A stretch of 64,000 bases of DNA, from NCBI RefSeq assembly GCF_027744825.2, contig NW_026527054.1:2356001-2420000 (forward strand), read 5' to 3'. Numbering within the stretch: position 1 is the stretch's first letter; every line of letters begins with the position of its first letter. This DNA comes from Synchiropus splendidus (Eukaryota > Chordata > Actinopteri > Syngnathiformes > Callionymidae). Below are positions 48,568-61,519 of this stretch, one piece after another. Under the pieces are notes generated by a model. The model saw nothing but the letters and a program-made list of their open reading frames with translations. It was not told the origin of the DNA and did no database searches. Both the position numbers and the translations under genes were made by a program.

Positions 48568-51170
48568 AAAATTTCATGTTCTGAAGCTTCCCTGCAAAGA
48601 TATGGCACAATGCAGAAAACGCGTTTTCAGCCTGAGATAAGGTGGGTTCCGGAACGCCAAATGTAAAAATGTTGATAACTTTTAAAAAACACTTCAGACA
48701 GCTTACATTTGATGTGCAACTCCTAGAAAGACCCTTTCTTCTATAGTGGGAGGTGAACATTTCATGTTCTGAAGCTTCCCTGAGAAGTTATGGCACAATG
48801 CAGAAAACGCGTTTTCAGCCTGAGATAAGGTGGGTTCCGGAACACCAAGCGTAAAAATGTTGATAACTTTGGAACAACACTTCAGTCAGCTTAGATTTGA
48901 TGTGCAACTACTAGAAAGATCCTTTCTGCTTTAGTGGGAGGTGAAAATTTCATTTTCTCAAGCTTCACTGCAAAGTTATGGCACAATGCGTAAAACGCGT
49001 TTTCAGCCTGAGATAAGGTCGGTTCTAGAACGCCAAACATAAAAATGTTGATAACTTTGGAAAAACACCTCAGACAGCTTAGATTTGATGTGCAACTACT
49101 AGAAAGACCCTTTCTGCTATAGTGGGAGGTCAAAATTTCATGTTCTGAAGCTTCCCTGGAAAGTTATGGGACAATGCAGAAAACGCGTTTTCAGCCTGAG
49201 GTAAGGTGGGTTCCGAAACGCCAAACGAAAAAATGTTGATCACTTTGGAACAACACTTCAGACAGCTTAGAATTGATGTGCAAGTACTAGAAAGACCCTT
49301 TCTGTTACAGTGGGAGGTGAAAATTTCATGTTCTGAAGCTTCCCTGCAAAGTTATGGCACAATGCGTAAAACGTGTTTTCAGCCTGAGATAAGGTCGATT
49401 CTGGAACGCCAAACATAAAAATGTTGATAACTTTGGAAAAACACTTCAGACAGCTTAGATTTGATGTGCAACTACTAGAAAGACCCTTTCTGCTATAGTG
49501 GGAGGTCGAAATTTCATGTTCTGAAGCTTCCCTGGAAAGTCATGGGACAATGCAGAAAACGATTTTTCATCCTGAGATAAGGTCGATTCCGGAACACCAA
49601 ACATAAAAATGTTGATAACTTTCGAAAAACACTTCGGACAGCTTAGATCTGATGTGCAACTACTAGAAAGACCCTTTCTGCTATCGTGGGAGGTGAACAT
49701 TTCATGTTCTGAAGCTTCCCTGAGAAGTTATGGCACAATGCAGAAAATGCGTTTTCAGCCTGAGATAAGGTTGATTCCGGATCGCCAAACATAAAAATGT
49801 TGATAACTTTGGAAAAACACTTCAAACAGCTTAGATTTGATGTGCAACTACTAGAAAGACCCTTTCTGCTATAGTTGGAGGTGAACATTTCATGTTCTGA
49901 AGCTTCCCTCAAAGTTATGGGACAATGCAGAAAACGTGTTTTCAGCCTGAGATAAGGTCGATTCCGGAACGCCAAACATAAAAATGTTGATAACTTTCGA
50001 AAAACACTTCGGACAGCTTAGATCTGATGTGCAACTACTGGAAAGACCCTTTCTGCTATAGTGGGAGGTGAACATTTCATGTTCTGAAGCTTCCCTGCAA
50101 AGTTATGGCACAATGCAGACAACCCGTTTTCAGCCTGAGATATGATCGATTCTGGAACGCCAAACATAAAAATGTTGATAACTTTCGAAAAACTCTTCAG
50201 ACAGCTTAGATTTGATGTGCAACTACTAGAAAGACCCTTTCTGCTATAGTGGGAGGTCAAAATTTCATGTTCTGAAGCTTCCCTGGAAAGTTATGGGACA
50301 ATGCAGAAAACGCGTTTTCAGCCTGAGGTAAGGTGGGTTCCGAAACGCCAAACGAAAAAATGTTGATCACTTTGGAACAACACTTCAGACAGCTTAGAAT
50401 TGATGTGCAAGTACTAGAAAGACCCTTTCTGTTACAGTGGGAGGTGAAAATTTCATGTTCTGAAGCTTCCCTGCAAAGTTATGGCACAATGCGTAAAACG
50501 TGTTTTCAGCCTGAGATAAGGTCGATTCCGGAACACCAAACATAAAAATGTTGATAACTTTCGAAAAACACTTCGGACAGCTTAGATCTGATGTGCAACT
50601 ACTAGAAAGACCCTTTCTGCTATCGTGGGAGGTGAACATTTCATGTTCTGAAGCTTCCCTGAGAAGTTATGGCACAATGCAGAAAATGCGTTTTCAGCCT
50701 GAGATAAGGTTGATTCCGGATCGCCAAACATAAAAATGTTGATAACTTTGGAAAAACACTTCAAACAGCTTAGATTTGATGTGCAACTACTAGAAAGACC
50801 CTTTCTGCTATAGTTGGAGGTGAACATTTCATGTTCTGAAGCTTCCCTCAAAGTTATGGGACAATGCAGAAAACGTGTTTTCAGCCTGAGATAAGGTCGA
50901 TTCCGGAACGCCAAACATAAAAATGTTGATAACTTTCGAAAAACACTTCGGACAGCTTAGATCTGATGTGCAACTACTGGAAAGACCCTTTCTGCTATAG
51001 TGGGAGGTGAACATTTCATGTTCTGAAGCTTCCCTGCAAAGTTATGGCACAATGCAGACAACCCGTTTTCAGCCTGAGATAAGATCGATTCTGGAACGCC
51101 AAACATAAAAATGTTGATAACTTTCGAAAAACTCTTCAGACAGCTCAGATTTGATGTGCAACTATTAGAA
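48568..51170. repeat. 15-mer HOR, copy 2, one monomer short (about 2630 bp)
   Basis: The copy matches copy 1 at +2818 bp up to about 50530 and at +2630 bp after that. One monomer has been lost at the junction near 50520-50540, where GTGTTTTCAGCCTGAG runs into the GGAACACC/CTTTCGAAAAACACTTCGG monomer. Few substitutions separate the copies by eye. Confidence 0.85.
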
Positions 51171-52879
51171 AAACCCTTTCTGCTATAGTGGGAGGTGAAA
51201 TTTACATTTTCTGAAGCTTCCCTGCAAAGTTATGGCACAAAGCGTAAAAAGCGTTTTCAGCCTGTGATAAGGTCGATTCCGGAACGCCAAACATAAAAAT
51301 GTTGATAACTTTTGAAAACACTTCAGACAGGTTAGATTTGATGTGCAACTACTAGAAGGACCCTTTCTGCTATAGTTGGAGGTTAAAATTTCATTTTCTG
51401 AAGCTTCCCTGCAAAGATATGGCACAATGCAGAAAACGCGTTTTCAGTCTGAGATAAGGTTGATTCCGGAACGCCATACATAACAACGTTGATAACTTTG
51501 GAAAAACACATCAGACAGCTTAGATTTGATGTGCAACTACTAGAAAGACCCTTTCTGCTATAGTGGTAGGTTAAAATTTCATGTTAGGAAGCTTCCATGC
51601 AAAGTTATGGCACAATGCAGACAACGCGTTTTCAGCCTGAGATAAGGTCGATTCTGGAACGCCAAACATAAAAATGTTGATAACTTTCGAAAAGCCCTTC
51701 AGACAGCTTAGATTTGATGTGCAACTACTAGAAAGACCCTTTCTGCTATAGTGGGAGGTGAACATTTCATGTTCTGAAGCTTCCCTGGAAAGTTATGGGA
51801 CAATGCAGAAAACGTGTTTTCAGCCTGAGGTAAGGTCGATTCCGGAACGCCAAACATAAAAATGTTGATAACTTTCGAAATACACTTCGGACAGCTTAGA
51901 TCTGATGTGCAACTACTGGAAAGACCCTTTCTGCTATAGTGGGAGGTGAACATTTCATGTTCTGAAGCTTCCCTGCAAAGTTATGGCACAATGCAGAAAA
52001 CGCGTTTTCAGCCTGAGATAAGATCGATTCTGGAACGCCAAACATAAAAATGTTGATAACTTTCGAAAAACTCTTCAGACCGCTCAGATTTGATGTGCAA
52101 CTACTAGAAAAACCCTTTCTGCTATAGTGCGAGGTGAAATTTTCATTTTCTGAAGCTTCCCTGCAAAGTTATGGCACAAAGCGTAAAAAGCGTTTTCAGC
52201 CTGTGATAAGGTCGATTCCGGAACGCCAAACATAAAAATGTTGATAACTTTTGAAAAACACTTCAGACAGGTTAGATTTGATGTGCAACTACTAGAAGGA
52301 CCCTTTCTGCTATAGTGGGACGTGAAAATTTCATTTTCTGAAGCTTCCCTGCAAAGATATGGCACAATGCAGATAACGCGTTTTCAGACTGAGATAAGGT
52401 GGGTTCCGGAACGCCAAACATAAAAATATTAATAACTTTGGAAAAACACTTCAGACAGCTTCGATTTGATGTGCAACAATTAGAAAGACCCTTTCTGCTA
52501 TAGTGGGAGGTCGAAATTTCATGTTCTGAAGCTTCCCTGAGAAGTTATGGGACAATGCATAAAATGATTTTTCAGCCTGAGACAAGGTGGGTTCCGAAAC
52601 GCCAAACATAAAAATGTTGATAACTTTCGAAAAACACTTCGGACAGCTTAGATCTGATGTGCAACTACTAGAAAGACCCTTTCTGCTATAGTGGGAGGTG
52701 AAAATTTCATTTTCTGAAGCTTCCCTGCAAAGTTATGGTACAAAGCGTAAAAAGCGTTTTCAGCCTGAGATAAGGTCGATTCCGGAACGCCAAACATAAA
52801 AATGTTGATAACTTTGGAAAAACACTTCAGACAGCTTAGATTTGATGTGCAACTACTAGAAAGACCCTTTCTGCTATAG
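51171..52879. repeat. 5-mer-offset duplication and linkers
   Basis: About 50850-51420 matches about 51789-52360 at +939 to 940 bp, including CACAAAGCGTAAAAAGCG, CTGTGATAAGG, GACAGGTTAGATTTG and CTAGAAGGACC. One A is missing from the left copy (TTTTGAAAACACTT near 51310). The remaining monomers resemble those of 34-36 kb. Confidence 0.75.
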
Positions 52880-54007
52880 TGGGAGGTTAAAATTTCATTT
52901 TCTGTAGCTTCCCTGCAAAGATATGGCACAATGCAGATAACGCGTTTTCAGCCTGAGATAAGGTGGGTTCCGGAACGCCAAACATAAAAATGTTGATAAC
53001 TTTAGAAAAACACTTCAGACAGCTTCGATTTGATGTGCAACTACGAGAAAGACCCTTTCTGCGATAGTGGGTGGTGAACATTTCATGTTCTGAAGCTTCC
53101 CTGAGAAGTTATGGCACAATGCAGAAAACGCGTTTTCAGCCTGAGATAAGGTCGATTCCGGAACGCCAAACATAACAATGTTGATAACTTTGGAAAAACA
53201 CATCAGACAGCTTAGATTTGATGTGCAACTACTAGAAAGACCCTTTCTGCTATAGTGTTAGGTCAAAATTTCATGTTCTGAAGATTCCCTGAGAAGATAT
53301 GGGACAATGCAGAAAACATTTTTTCATCCTGAGATATGGTCGTTTCTGTAACGCCAAACATAAAAATGTTGATAACTTTGGAAAAACACTTCAGACAGCT
53401 TCGATTTGATGTGCAACTTCTAGAAAGACCCTTTCTGCTATAGTGGGAGGTGAAAATTACATTTCCTGAAGCTTCCCTGCAAAGTTATGGCACAAAGCGT
53501 AAAAAGCGTTTTCAGCCTGAGATAAGGTCGATTCCGGAACGACAAACATAAAAATGTTGATAACTTTGGAAAAACACTTCAGACAGCTTAGATTTGATGT
53601 GCAACTACTAGAAGGACCCTTTCTGCTATAGTGGGAGGTTAAAATTTCATTTTCTGAAGCTTCCCTGCAAAGATATGGCACAATGCAGAAAACGCGTTTT
53701 CAGCCTGACATAAGGTGGTTTCCGGAACACCAAACATAAAAATGTTGATAACTTTCGAAAAACACTTCGGACAGCTTAGATCTGATGTGCAACTACTAGA
53801 AAGACCCTTTCTGCTATCGTGGGATGTGAACATTTCATGTTCTGAAGCTTCCCTGAGAAGTTATGGCACAATGCAGAAAATGCATTTTCAGCCTGAGATA
53901 AGGTTGATTCCGGAACGCCAAACATAAAAATGTTGATAACTTTGGAAAAACACTTCAAACAGCTTAGATTTGATGTGCAACTACTAGAAGGACCCTTTCT
54001 GCTATAG
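52880..54007. repeat. 6-mer HOR, copy 1 (1128 bp)
   Basis: Six monomers run from TTTTCTGTAGCTTCCC through CGATAGTGGGTGG, AACATAACAATG, AACATTTTTTCATCC, CAACTTCTAG and CTTCGGACAG. The order repeats at +1128 bp (53015 to 54143 and 53776 to 54904). The same monomer string, without the tandem copy, occurs at 35 and 41.8 kb. Confidence 0.85.
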
Positions 54008-55140
54008 TGGGAGGTTAGAATTTCATTTTCTGTAGCTTCCCTGCAAAGATATGGCACAATGCAGATAACGCGTTTTCAGCCTGAGATAAGGTGGGTTCCG
54101 GAACGCCAAACATAAAAATGTTGATAACTTTAGAAAAACACTTCAGACAGCTTCGATTTGATGTGCAACTACGAGAAAGACCCTTTCTGCGATAGTGGGT
54201 GGTGAACATTTCATGTTCTGAAGCTTCCCTGAGAAGTTATGGCACAATGCAGAAAACGCGTTTTCAGCCTGAGATAAGGTCGATTCCGGAACGCCAAACA
54301 TAACAATGTTGATAACTTTGGAAAAACACATCAGACAGCTTAGATTTGATGTGCAACTACTAGAAAGACCCTTTCTGCTATAGTGTTAGGTCAAAATTTC
54401 ATGTTCTGAAGATTCCCTGAGAAGATATGGGACAATGCAGAAAACATTTTTTCATCCTGAGATATGGTCGTTTCTGTAACGCCAAACATAAAAATGTTGA
54501 TAACTTTGGAAAAACACTTCAGACAGCTTCGATTAGATGTGCAACTTCTAGAAAGACCCTTTCTGCTATAGTGGGAGGTGAAAATTTCATTTCCTGAAGC
54601 TTCCCTGCAAAGTTATGGCACAAAGCGTAAAAAGCGTTTTCAGCCTGAGATAAGGTCGATTCCGGAACGCCAAACATAAAAATGTTGATAACTTTGGAAA
54701 AACACTTCAGACAGCTTAGATTTGATGTGCAACTACTAGAAGGACCCTTTCTGCTATAGTGGGAGGTGAACATTTCATTTTCTGAAGCTTCCCTGCAAAG
54801 ATATGGCACAATGCAGAAAACGCGTTTTCAGCCCGACATAAGGTGGTTTCCGGAACACCAAACATAAAAATGTTGATAACTTTCGAAAAACACTTCGGAC
54901 AGCTTAGATCTGATGTGCAACTACTAGAAAGACCCTTTCTGCTATCGTGGGATGTGAACATTTCATGTTCTGAAGCTTCCCTGAGAAGTTATGGCACAAT
55001 GCAGAAAATGCATTTTCAGCCTGAGATAAGGTTGATTCTGGAACGCCAAACATAAAAATGTTGATAACTTTGGAAAAACACTTCAAACAGCTTAGATTTG
55101 ATGTGCAACTACTAGAAGGACCCTTTCTGCTATAGTGGGA
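54008..55140. repeat. 6-mer HOR, copy 2 (1128 bp)
   Basis: This tandem copy shares the GAAGATTCCCTGAGAAGATATGG monomer near 54411 with copy 1 (near 53281). Homology to copy 1 ends near 55150, where TTCATGTTCTGAAGC replaces TTCATTTTCTGTAGC. Confidence 0.85.
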
Positions 55141-55399
55141 GGTTAGAATTTCATGTTCTGAAGCTTCCCTGCAAAGATATGGCACAATGCAGAAAACGCG
55201 TTTTCAGCCTGAGATAAGGTGGGTTCCGGAACGCCAAACGTAAAAATGTTGATAACTTTTAAAAAACACTTCAGACAGCTTAGATTTGATGTGCAACTAC
55301 TAGAAAGACACTTTCTTCTATAGCGGGAGGTGAACATTTCATGTTCTGAAGCTTCCCTGAGAAGTTATGGCACAATGCAGAAAACGCGTTTTCAGCCTG
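55141..55399. repeat. linker monomers
   Basis: The sequence continues the block shared with 42.9-43.2 kb (offset 12214). TATAGCGGGAGG near 55322 is a private change. Confidence 0.6.
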
Positions 55400-56339
55400 A
55401 GATAAGGTGGGTTCCGGAACGCCAAGCGTAAAAATGTTGATAACTTTGGAACAACACTTCAGTCAGCTTAGATTTGATGTGCAACTACTAGAAAGATCCT
55501 TTCTGCTTTAGTGGGAGGTGAAAATTTCATTTTCTCAAGCTTCCCTGCAAAGTTATGGCACAATGCGTAAAACGCGTTTTCAGCCTGAGATAAGGTCGAT
55601 TCTGGGAGGCCAAACATAACAATGTTGATAACTTTGGAAAAACACATCAGACAGCTTAGATTTAATGTGCAACTACTAGAAAGACCCTTTCTGCTATAGT
55701 GGTAGGTTAAAATTTCATGTTCGGAAGCTTCCATGCAAAGTTATGGCACAATGCAGATAACGCGGTTTCAGCCTGAGATAAGGTCGATTCTGGAACGCCA
55801 AACATAAAAATGTTGATAACTTTCGAAAAACACTTCAGACAGCTTAGATTTGATGTGCAACTACTAGAAAGACCCTTTCTTCTATAGTGGGAGGTGAACA
55901 TTTCATGTTCTGAAGCTTCCCTGCAAAGTTATGGCACAATGCAGAAAACGCGTTTTCAGCCTGAGATAAGGTGGGTTCCGGAACGCCAAGCGTAAAAATG
56001 TTGATAACTTTGGAACAACACTTCAGTCAGCTTAGATTTGATGTGCAACTACTAGAAAGATCCTTTCTGCTTTAGTGGGAGGTGAAAATTTCATTTTCTC
56101 AAGCTTCCCTGCAAAGTTATGGCACAATTCGTAAAACGCGTTTTCAGCCTGAGATAAGGTCGATTCTGGAACGCTAAACATAAAAATGTTGATAACTTTG
56201 GAAAAACACCTCAGACAGCTTAGATTTGATGTGCAACTACTAGAAAGACCCTTTCTGCTATAGTGGGAGGTCAAAATTTCATGTTCTGAAGCTTCGCTGG
56301 AAAGTTATGGGACAATGCAGAAAATGCATTTTCAGCCTG
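55400..56339. repeat. 5-mer HOR type A, copy 1 (940 bp)
   Basis: Five monomers include the AAGCGTAAAAATG/TTTGGAACAA type, GATCCTTTCTGCTTTAG with TTTTCTCAAGC, GATTCTGGGAGGCC with AACATAACAATG, and the GTGGTAGG/TTCGGAAGCTTCCATGC type. They repeat at +940 bp. Confidence 0.85.
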
Positions 56340-57280
56340 AGATAAGGTGGGTTCCGGAACGCCAAGCGTAAAAATGTTGATAACTTTGGAACAACACTTC
56401 AGTCAGCTTAGATTTGATGTGCAACTACTAGAAAGATCCTTTCTGCTTTAGTGGGAGGTGAAAATTTCATTTTCTCAAGCTTCCCTGCAAAGTTATGGCA
56501 CAATGCGTAAAACGCGTTTTCAGCCTGAGATAAGGTCGATTCTGGGAGGCCAAACATAACAATGTTGATAACTTTGGAAAAACACATCAGACAGCTTAGA
56601 TTTAATGTGCAACTACTAGAAAGACCCTTTCTGCTATAGTGGTAGGTTAAAATTTCATGTTCGGAAGCTTCCATGCAAAGTTATGGCACAATGCAGATAA
56701 CGCGTTTTCAGCCTGAGTTAAGGTCGATTCTGGAACGCCAAACATAAAAATGTTGATAACTTTCGAAAAACACTTCAGACAGCTTAGATTTGATGTGCAA
56801 CTACTAGAAAGACCCTTTCTTCTATAGTGGGAGGTGAACATTTCATGTTCTGAAGCTTCCCTGCAAAGTTATGGCACAATGCAGAAAACGCGTTTTCAGC
56901 CTGAGATAAGGTGGGTTCCGGAACGCCAAGCGTAAAAATGTTGATAACTTTGGAACAACACTTCAGTCAGCTTAGATTTGATGTGCAACTACGAGAAAGA
57001 TCCTTTCTGCTATAGTGGGAGGTGAAAATTTCATTTTCTCAAGCTTCCCTGCAAAGTTATGGCACAATTCGTAAAACGCGTTTTCAGCCTGAGATAAGGT
57101 CGATTCTGGAACGCTAAACATAAAAATGTTGATAACTTTGGAAAAACACCTCAGACAGCTTAGATTTGATGTGCAACTACTAGAAAGACCCTTTCTGCTA
57201 TAGTGGGAGGTCAAAATTTCATGTTCTGAAGCTTCCCTGGAAAGTTATGGGACAATGCAGAAAACGCGTTTTCAGCCTGA
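56340..57280. repeat. 5-mer HOR type A, copy 2 (940 bp)
   Basis: This is a near-identical tandem copy (55468 to 56408 and 56032 to 56972). It is absent as a tandem pair from the related 43.2-44.1 kb block, so the duplication arose after the larger blocks were copied, or was lost from the other. Confidence 0.85.
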
Positions 57281-58699
57281 GATAAGGTGGGTTCCGAAAC
57301 GCCAAACGTAAAAATGTTGATCTCTTTGGAACAACACTTCAGACAGCTTAGAATTGATGTGCAAGTACTAGAAAGACCCTTTCTGCTATCATGGGAGGTG
57401 AACATTTCATGTTCTGAAGCTTCCCTGAGAAGTTATGGCACAATGCAGAAAATGCGTTTTCAGCCTGAGATAAGGTTGATTCCGGAACGCCAAACATAAA
57501 AATGTTGATAACTTTGGAAAAACACTTCAAACAGCTTAGATTTGATGTGCAACTACTAGAAGGACCCTTTCTGCTATAGTGGGAGGTTAAATTTTCATGT
57601 TCTGAAGCTTCCCTGCAAAGATATGGCACAATGCAGAAAACGCGTTTTCAGCCTGAGATATGGTGGGTTCCGGAATGCCAAACATAAAAATGTTGATAAC
57701 TTTTAAAAAACACATCAGACAGCTTAAATTTGATGTGCAACTACTAGAAAGACCCTTTCTGCTATAGTGGGAGGTGAACATTTCATGTTCTGAAGCTTCC
57801 CTGCAAAGTTATGGCACAATGCGTAAAATGCGTTTTCAGCCTGAGATAAGGTTGATTCCGGAACGCCATACATAACAACGTTGATAACTTTGGAAAAACA
57901 CATCAGAGAGCTTAGATTTGATGTGCAACTACTAGAAAGACCCTTCCTGCTATAGTGGTAGGTTAAAATTTCATGTTCAGAAGCTTCCATGCAAAGTTAT
58001 GGCACAATGCAGACAACGCGTTTTCAGCCTGAGATAAGGTCGATTCTGGAACGCCAAACATAAAAATGTTGATAACTTTGGAAAAACACCTCAAACAGCT
58101 TAGATTTGATGTGCAACTACTAGAAAGACCCTTTCTGCTATCGTGGGAGGTGAACAGTTCATGTTCTGAAGCTTCCCTGAGAAGTTATGGCACAATGCAG
58201 AAAATGCGTTTTCAGCCTGAGATAAGGTTGATTCCGGAACGCCAAACATAAAAATGTTGATAACTTTGGAAAAACACTTCAAACAGCTTAGATTTGATGT
58301 GCAACTACTGGAAGAACCCTTTCTGCTATAGTGGGAGGTTAAAATTTCATGTTCTGAAGCTTCCCTGCAAAGATATGGCACAATGCAGAAAACGCGTTTT
58401 CAGCCTGAGATAAGGTGGGTTCCGGAACGCCAAATGTAAAAATGTTGATAACTTTTAAAAAACACTTCAGACAGCTTAGATTTGATGTGCAACTACTAGA
58501 AAGACCCTTTCTTCTACAGTGGGAGGTGAACATTTCATGTTCTGAAGCTTCCCTGAGAAGTTATGGCACAATGCAGAAAACGCGTTTTCAGCCTGAGATA
58601 AGGTGGATTCCGGAACGCCAAGCGTAAAAATGTTGATAACTTTGGAACAACACTTCAGTCAGCTTAGATTTGATGTGCAACTACTAGAAAGATCCTTTC
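57281..58699. repeat. continuation of the block shared with 44.1-46.1 kb
   Basis: The sequence aligns with 44127-44230 at +13154 bp, then with 44606-45000 at +12778 bp, then with about 45130-46100 at +12591 bp. Each step equals a whole number of monomers lost (376 and 187 bp). A private change is CTATCATGGGAGG near 57386. Confidence 0.75.
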
Positions 58700-59639
58700 T
58701 GCTTTAGTGGGAGGTGAAAATTTCATTTTCTCAAGCTTCACTGCAAAGTAATGGCACAATGCGTAAAACGCGTTTTCAGCCTGAGATAAGGTCGATTCTG
58801 GAACGCCAAACATAAAAATGTTGATAACTTTGGAAAAACACCTCAGACAGCTTAGATTTGATGTGCAACTACTAGAAAGACCCTTTCTGCTATAGTGGGA
58901 GGTCAAAATTTCATGTTCTGAAGCTTCCCTGGAAAGTTATGGGACAATTCAGAAAACGCGTTTTCAGCCTGAGATAAGGTGGGTTCCGAAACGCCAAACG
59001 AAAAAATGTTGATCACTTTGGAACAACACTTCAGACAGCTTAGAATTGATGTGCAAGTACTAGAAAGACCCTTTCTGTTAAAGTGGGAGGTGAAAATTTC
59101 ATGTTCTGAAGCTTCCCTGCAAAGTTATGGCACAATGCGTAAAACGTGTTTTCAGCCTGAGATAAGGTCGATTCTGGAACGCCAAACATAAAAATGTTGA
59201 TAACTTTGGAAAAACACTTCAGACAGCTTAGATTTGATGTGCAACTACTAGAAAGACCCTTTCTGCTATAGTGGGAGGTCGAAATTTCATGTTCTGAAGC
59301 TTCCCTGGAAAGTCATGGGACAATGCAGAAAACGATTTTTCATCCTGAGATAAGGTCGATTCCGGAACACCAAACATAAAAATGTTGATAACTTTCGAAA
59401 AACACTTCGGACAGCTTAGATCTGATGTGCAACTACTAGAAAGACCCTTTCTGCTATCGTGGGAGGTGAACAGTTCATGTTCTGAAGCTTCCCTGAGAAG
59501 TTATGGCACAATGCAGAAAATGCGTTTTCAGCCTGAGATAAGGTTGATTCCGGAACGCCAAACATAAAAATGTTGATAACTTTGGAAAAACACTTCAAAC
59601 AGCTTAGATTTGATGTGCAACTACTGGAAGAACCCTTTC
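58700..59639. repeat. 5-mer HOR type B, copy 1 (940 bp)
   Basis: This is the first of four tandem 940 bp units anchored by the CGAAAAAATG monomer (58979). It still carries CCAAACATAAA near 59371, where copies 2 to 4 have CCAAAGATAAA, and GTGAACAGTTC near 59466. Confidence 0.85.
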
Positions 59640-60579
59640 TGCTATAGTGGGAGGTTAAAATTTCATTTTCTCAAGCTTCACTGCAAAGTTATGGCACAAT
59701 GCTTAAAACGCGTTTTCAGCCTGAGATAAGGTCGATTCTGGAACGCCAAACATAAAAATGTTGATAACTTTGGAAAAACACCTCAGACAGCTTAGATTTG
59801 ATGTGCAACTACTAGAAAGACCCTTTCTGCTATAGTGGGAGGTCAAAATTTCATGTTCTGAAGCTTCCCTGGAAAGTTATGGGACAATGCAGAAAACGCG
59901 TTTTCAGCCTGAGATAAGGTGGGTTCCGAAACGCCAAACGAAAAAATGTTGATCACTTTGGAACAACACTTCAGACGGCTTAGAATTGATGTGCAAGTAC
60001 TAGAAAGACCCTTTCTGTTACAGTGGGAGGTGAAAATTTCATGTTCTGAAGCTTCCCTGCACAGTTATGGCACAATGCGTAAAACGTGTTTTCAGCCTGA
60101 GATAAGGTCGATTCTGGAACGCCAAACATAAAAATGTTGATAACTTTGGAAAAACACTTCAGACAGCTTAGATTTGATGTGCAACTACTAGAAAGACCCT
60201 TTCTGCTATAGTGGGAGGTCGAAATTTCATGTTCTGAAGCTTCCCTGGAAAGTCATGGGACAATGCAGAAAACGATTTTTCATCCTGAGATAAGGTCGAT
60301 TCCGGAACACCAAAGATAAAAATGTTGATAACTTTCGAAAAACACTTCGGACAGCTTAGATCTGATGTGCAACTACTAGAAAGACCCTTTCTGCTATCGT
60401 GGGAGGTGAACATTTCATGTTCTGAAGCTTCCCTGAGAAGTTATGGCACAATGCAGAAAATGCGTTTTCAGCCTGAGATAAGGTTGATTCCGGAACGCCA
60501 AACATAAAAATGTTGATAACTTTGGAAAAACACTTCAAACAGCTTAGATTTGATGTGCAACTACTGGAAGAACCCTTTC
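59640..60579. repeat. 5-mer HOR type B, copy 2 (940 bp)
   Basis: Anchor at 59919. The opening junction GGAAGAACCCTTTCTGC joins two monomers that are separated by about two other monomers at 45.7-46.1 kb. Here the join continues TATAGTGGGAGGTTAAAA, then TTTTCTCAAGC. Confidence 0.9.
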
Positions 60580-61519
60580 TGCTTTAGTGGGAGGTGAAAA
60601 TTTCATTTTCTCAAGCTTCACTGCAAAGTTATGGCACAATGCTTAAAACGCGTTTTCAGCCTGAGATAAGGTCGATTCTGGAACGCCAAACATAAAAATG
60701 TTGATAACTTTGGAAAAACACCTCAGACAGCTTAGATTTGATGTGCAACTACTAGAAAGACCCTTTCTGCTATAGTGGGAGGTCAAAATTTCATGTTCTG
60801 AAGCTTCCCTGGAAAGTCATGGGACAATGCAGAAAACGCGTTTTCAGCCTGAGATAAGGTGGGTTCCGAAACGCCAAACGAAAAAATGTTGATCACTTTG
60901 GAACAACACTTCAGACGGCTTAGAATTGATGTGCAAGTACTAGAAAGACCCTTTCTGTTACAGTGGGAGGTGAAAATTTCATGTTCTGAAGCTTCCCTGC
61001 ACAGTTATGGCACAATGCGTAAAACGTGTTTTCAGCCTGAGATAAGGTCGATTCTGGAACGCCAAACATAAAAATGTTGATAACTTTGGAAAAACACTTC
61101 AGACAGCTTAGATTTGATGTGCAACTACTAGAAAGACCCTTTCTGCTATAGTGGGAGGTCGAAATTTCATGTTCTGAAGCTTCCCTGGAAAGTCATGGGA
61201 CAATGCAGAAAACGATTTTTCATCCTGAGATAAGGTCGATTCCGGAACACCAAAGATAAAAATGTTGATAACTTTCGAAAAACACTTCGGACAGCTTAGA
61301 TCTGATGTGCAACTACTAGAAAGACCCTTTCTGCTATCGTGGGAGGTGAACATTTCATGTTCTGAAGCTTCCCTGAGAAGTTATGGCACAATGCAGAAAA
61401 TGCGTTTTCTGCCTGAGATAAGGTTGATTCCGGAACGCCAAACATAAAAATGTTGATAACTTTGGAAAAACACTTCAAACAGCTTAGATTTGATGTGCAA
61501 CTACTGGAAGAACCCTTTC
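60580..61519. repeat. 5-mer HOR type B, copy 3 (940 bp)
   Basis: Anchor at 60859. The junction reads GGAAGAACCCTTTCTGCTTTAG. The copy differs from copy 4 at only a few bases that I can see, such as AAAGTCATGGG near 60816 and TTTTCTGCCTGAG near 61406. Confidence 0.9.
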
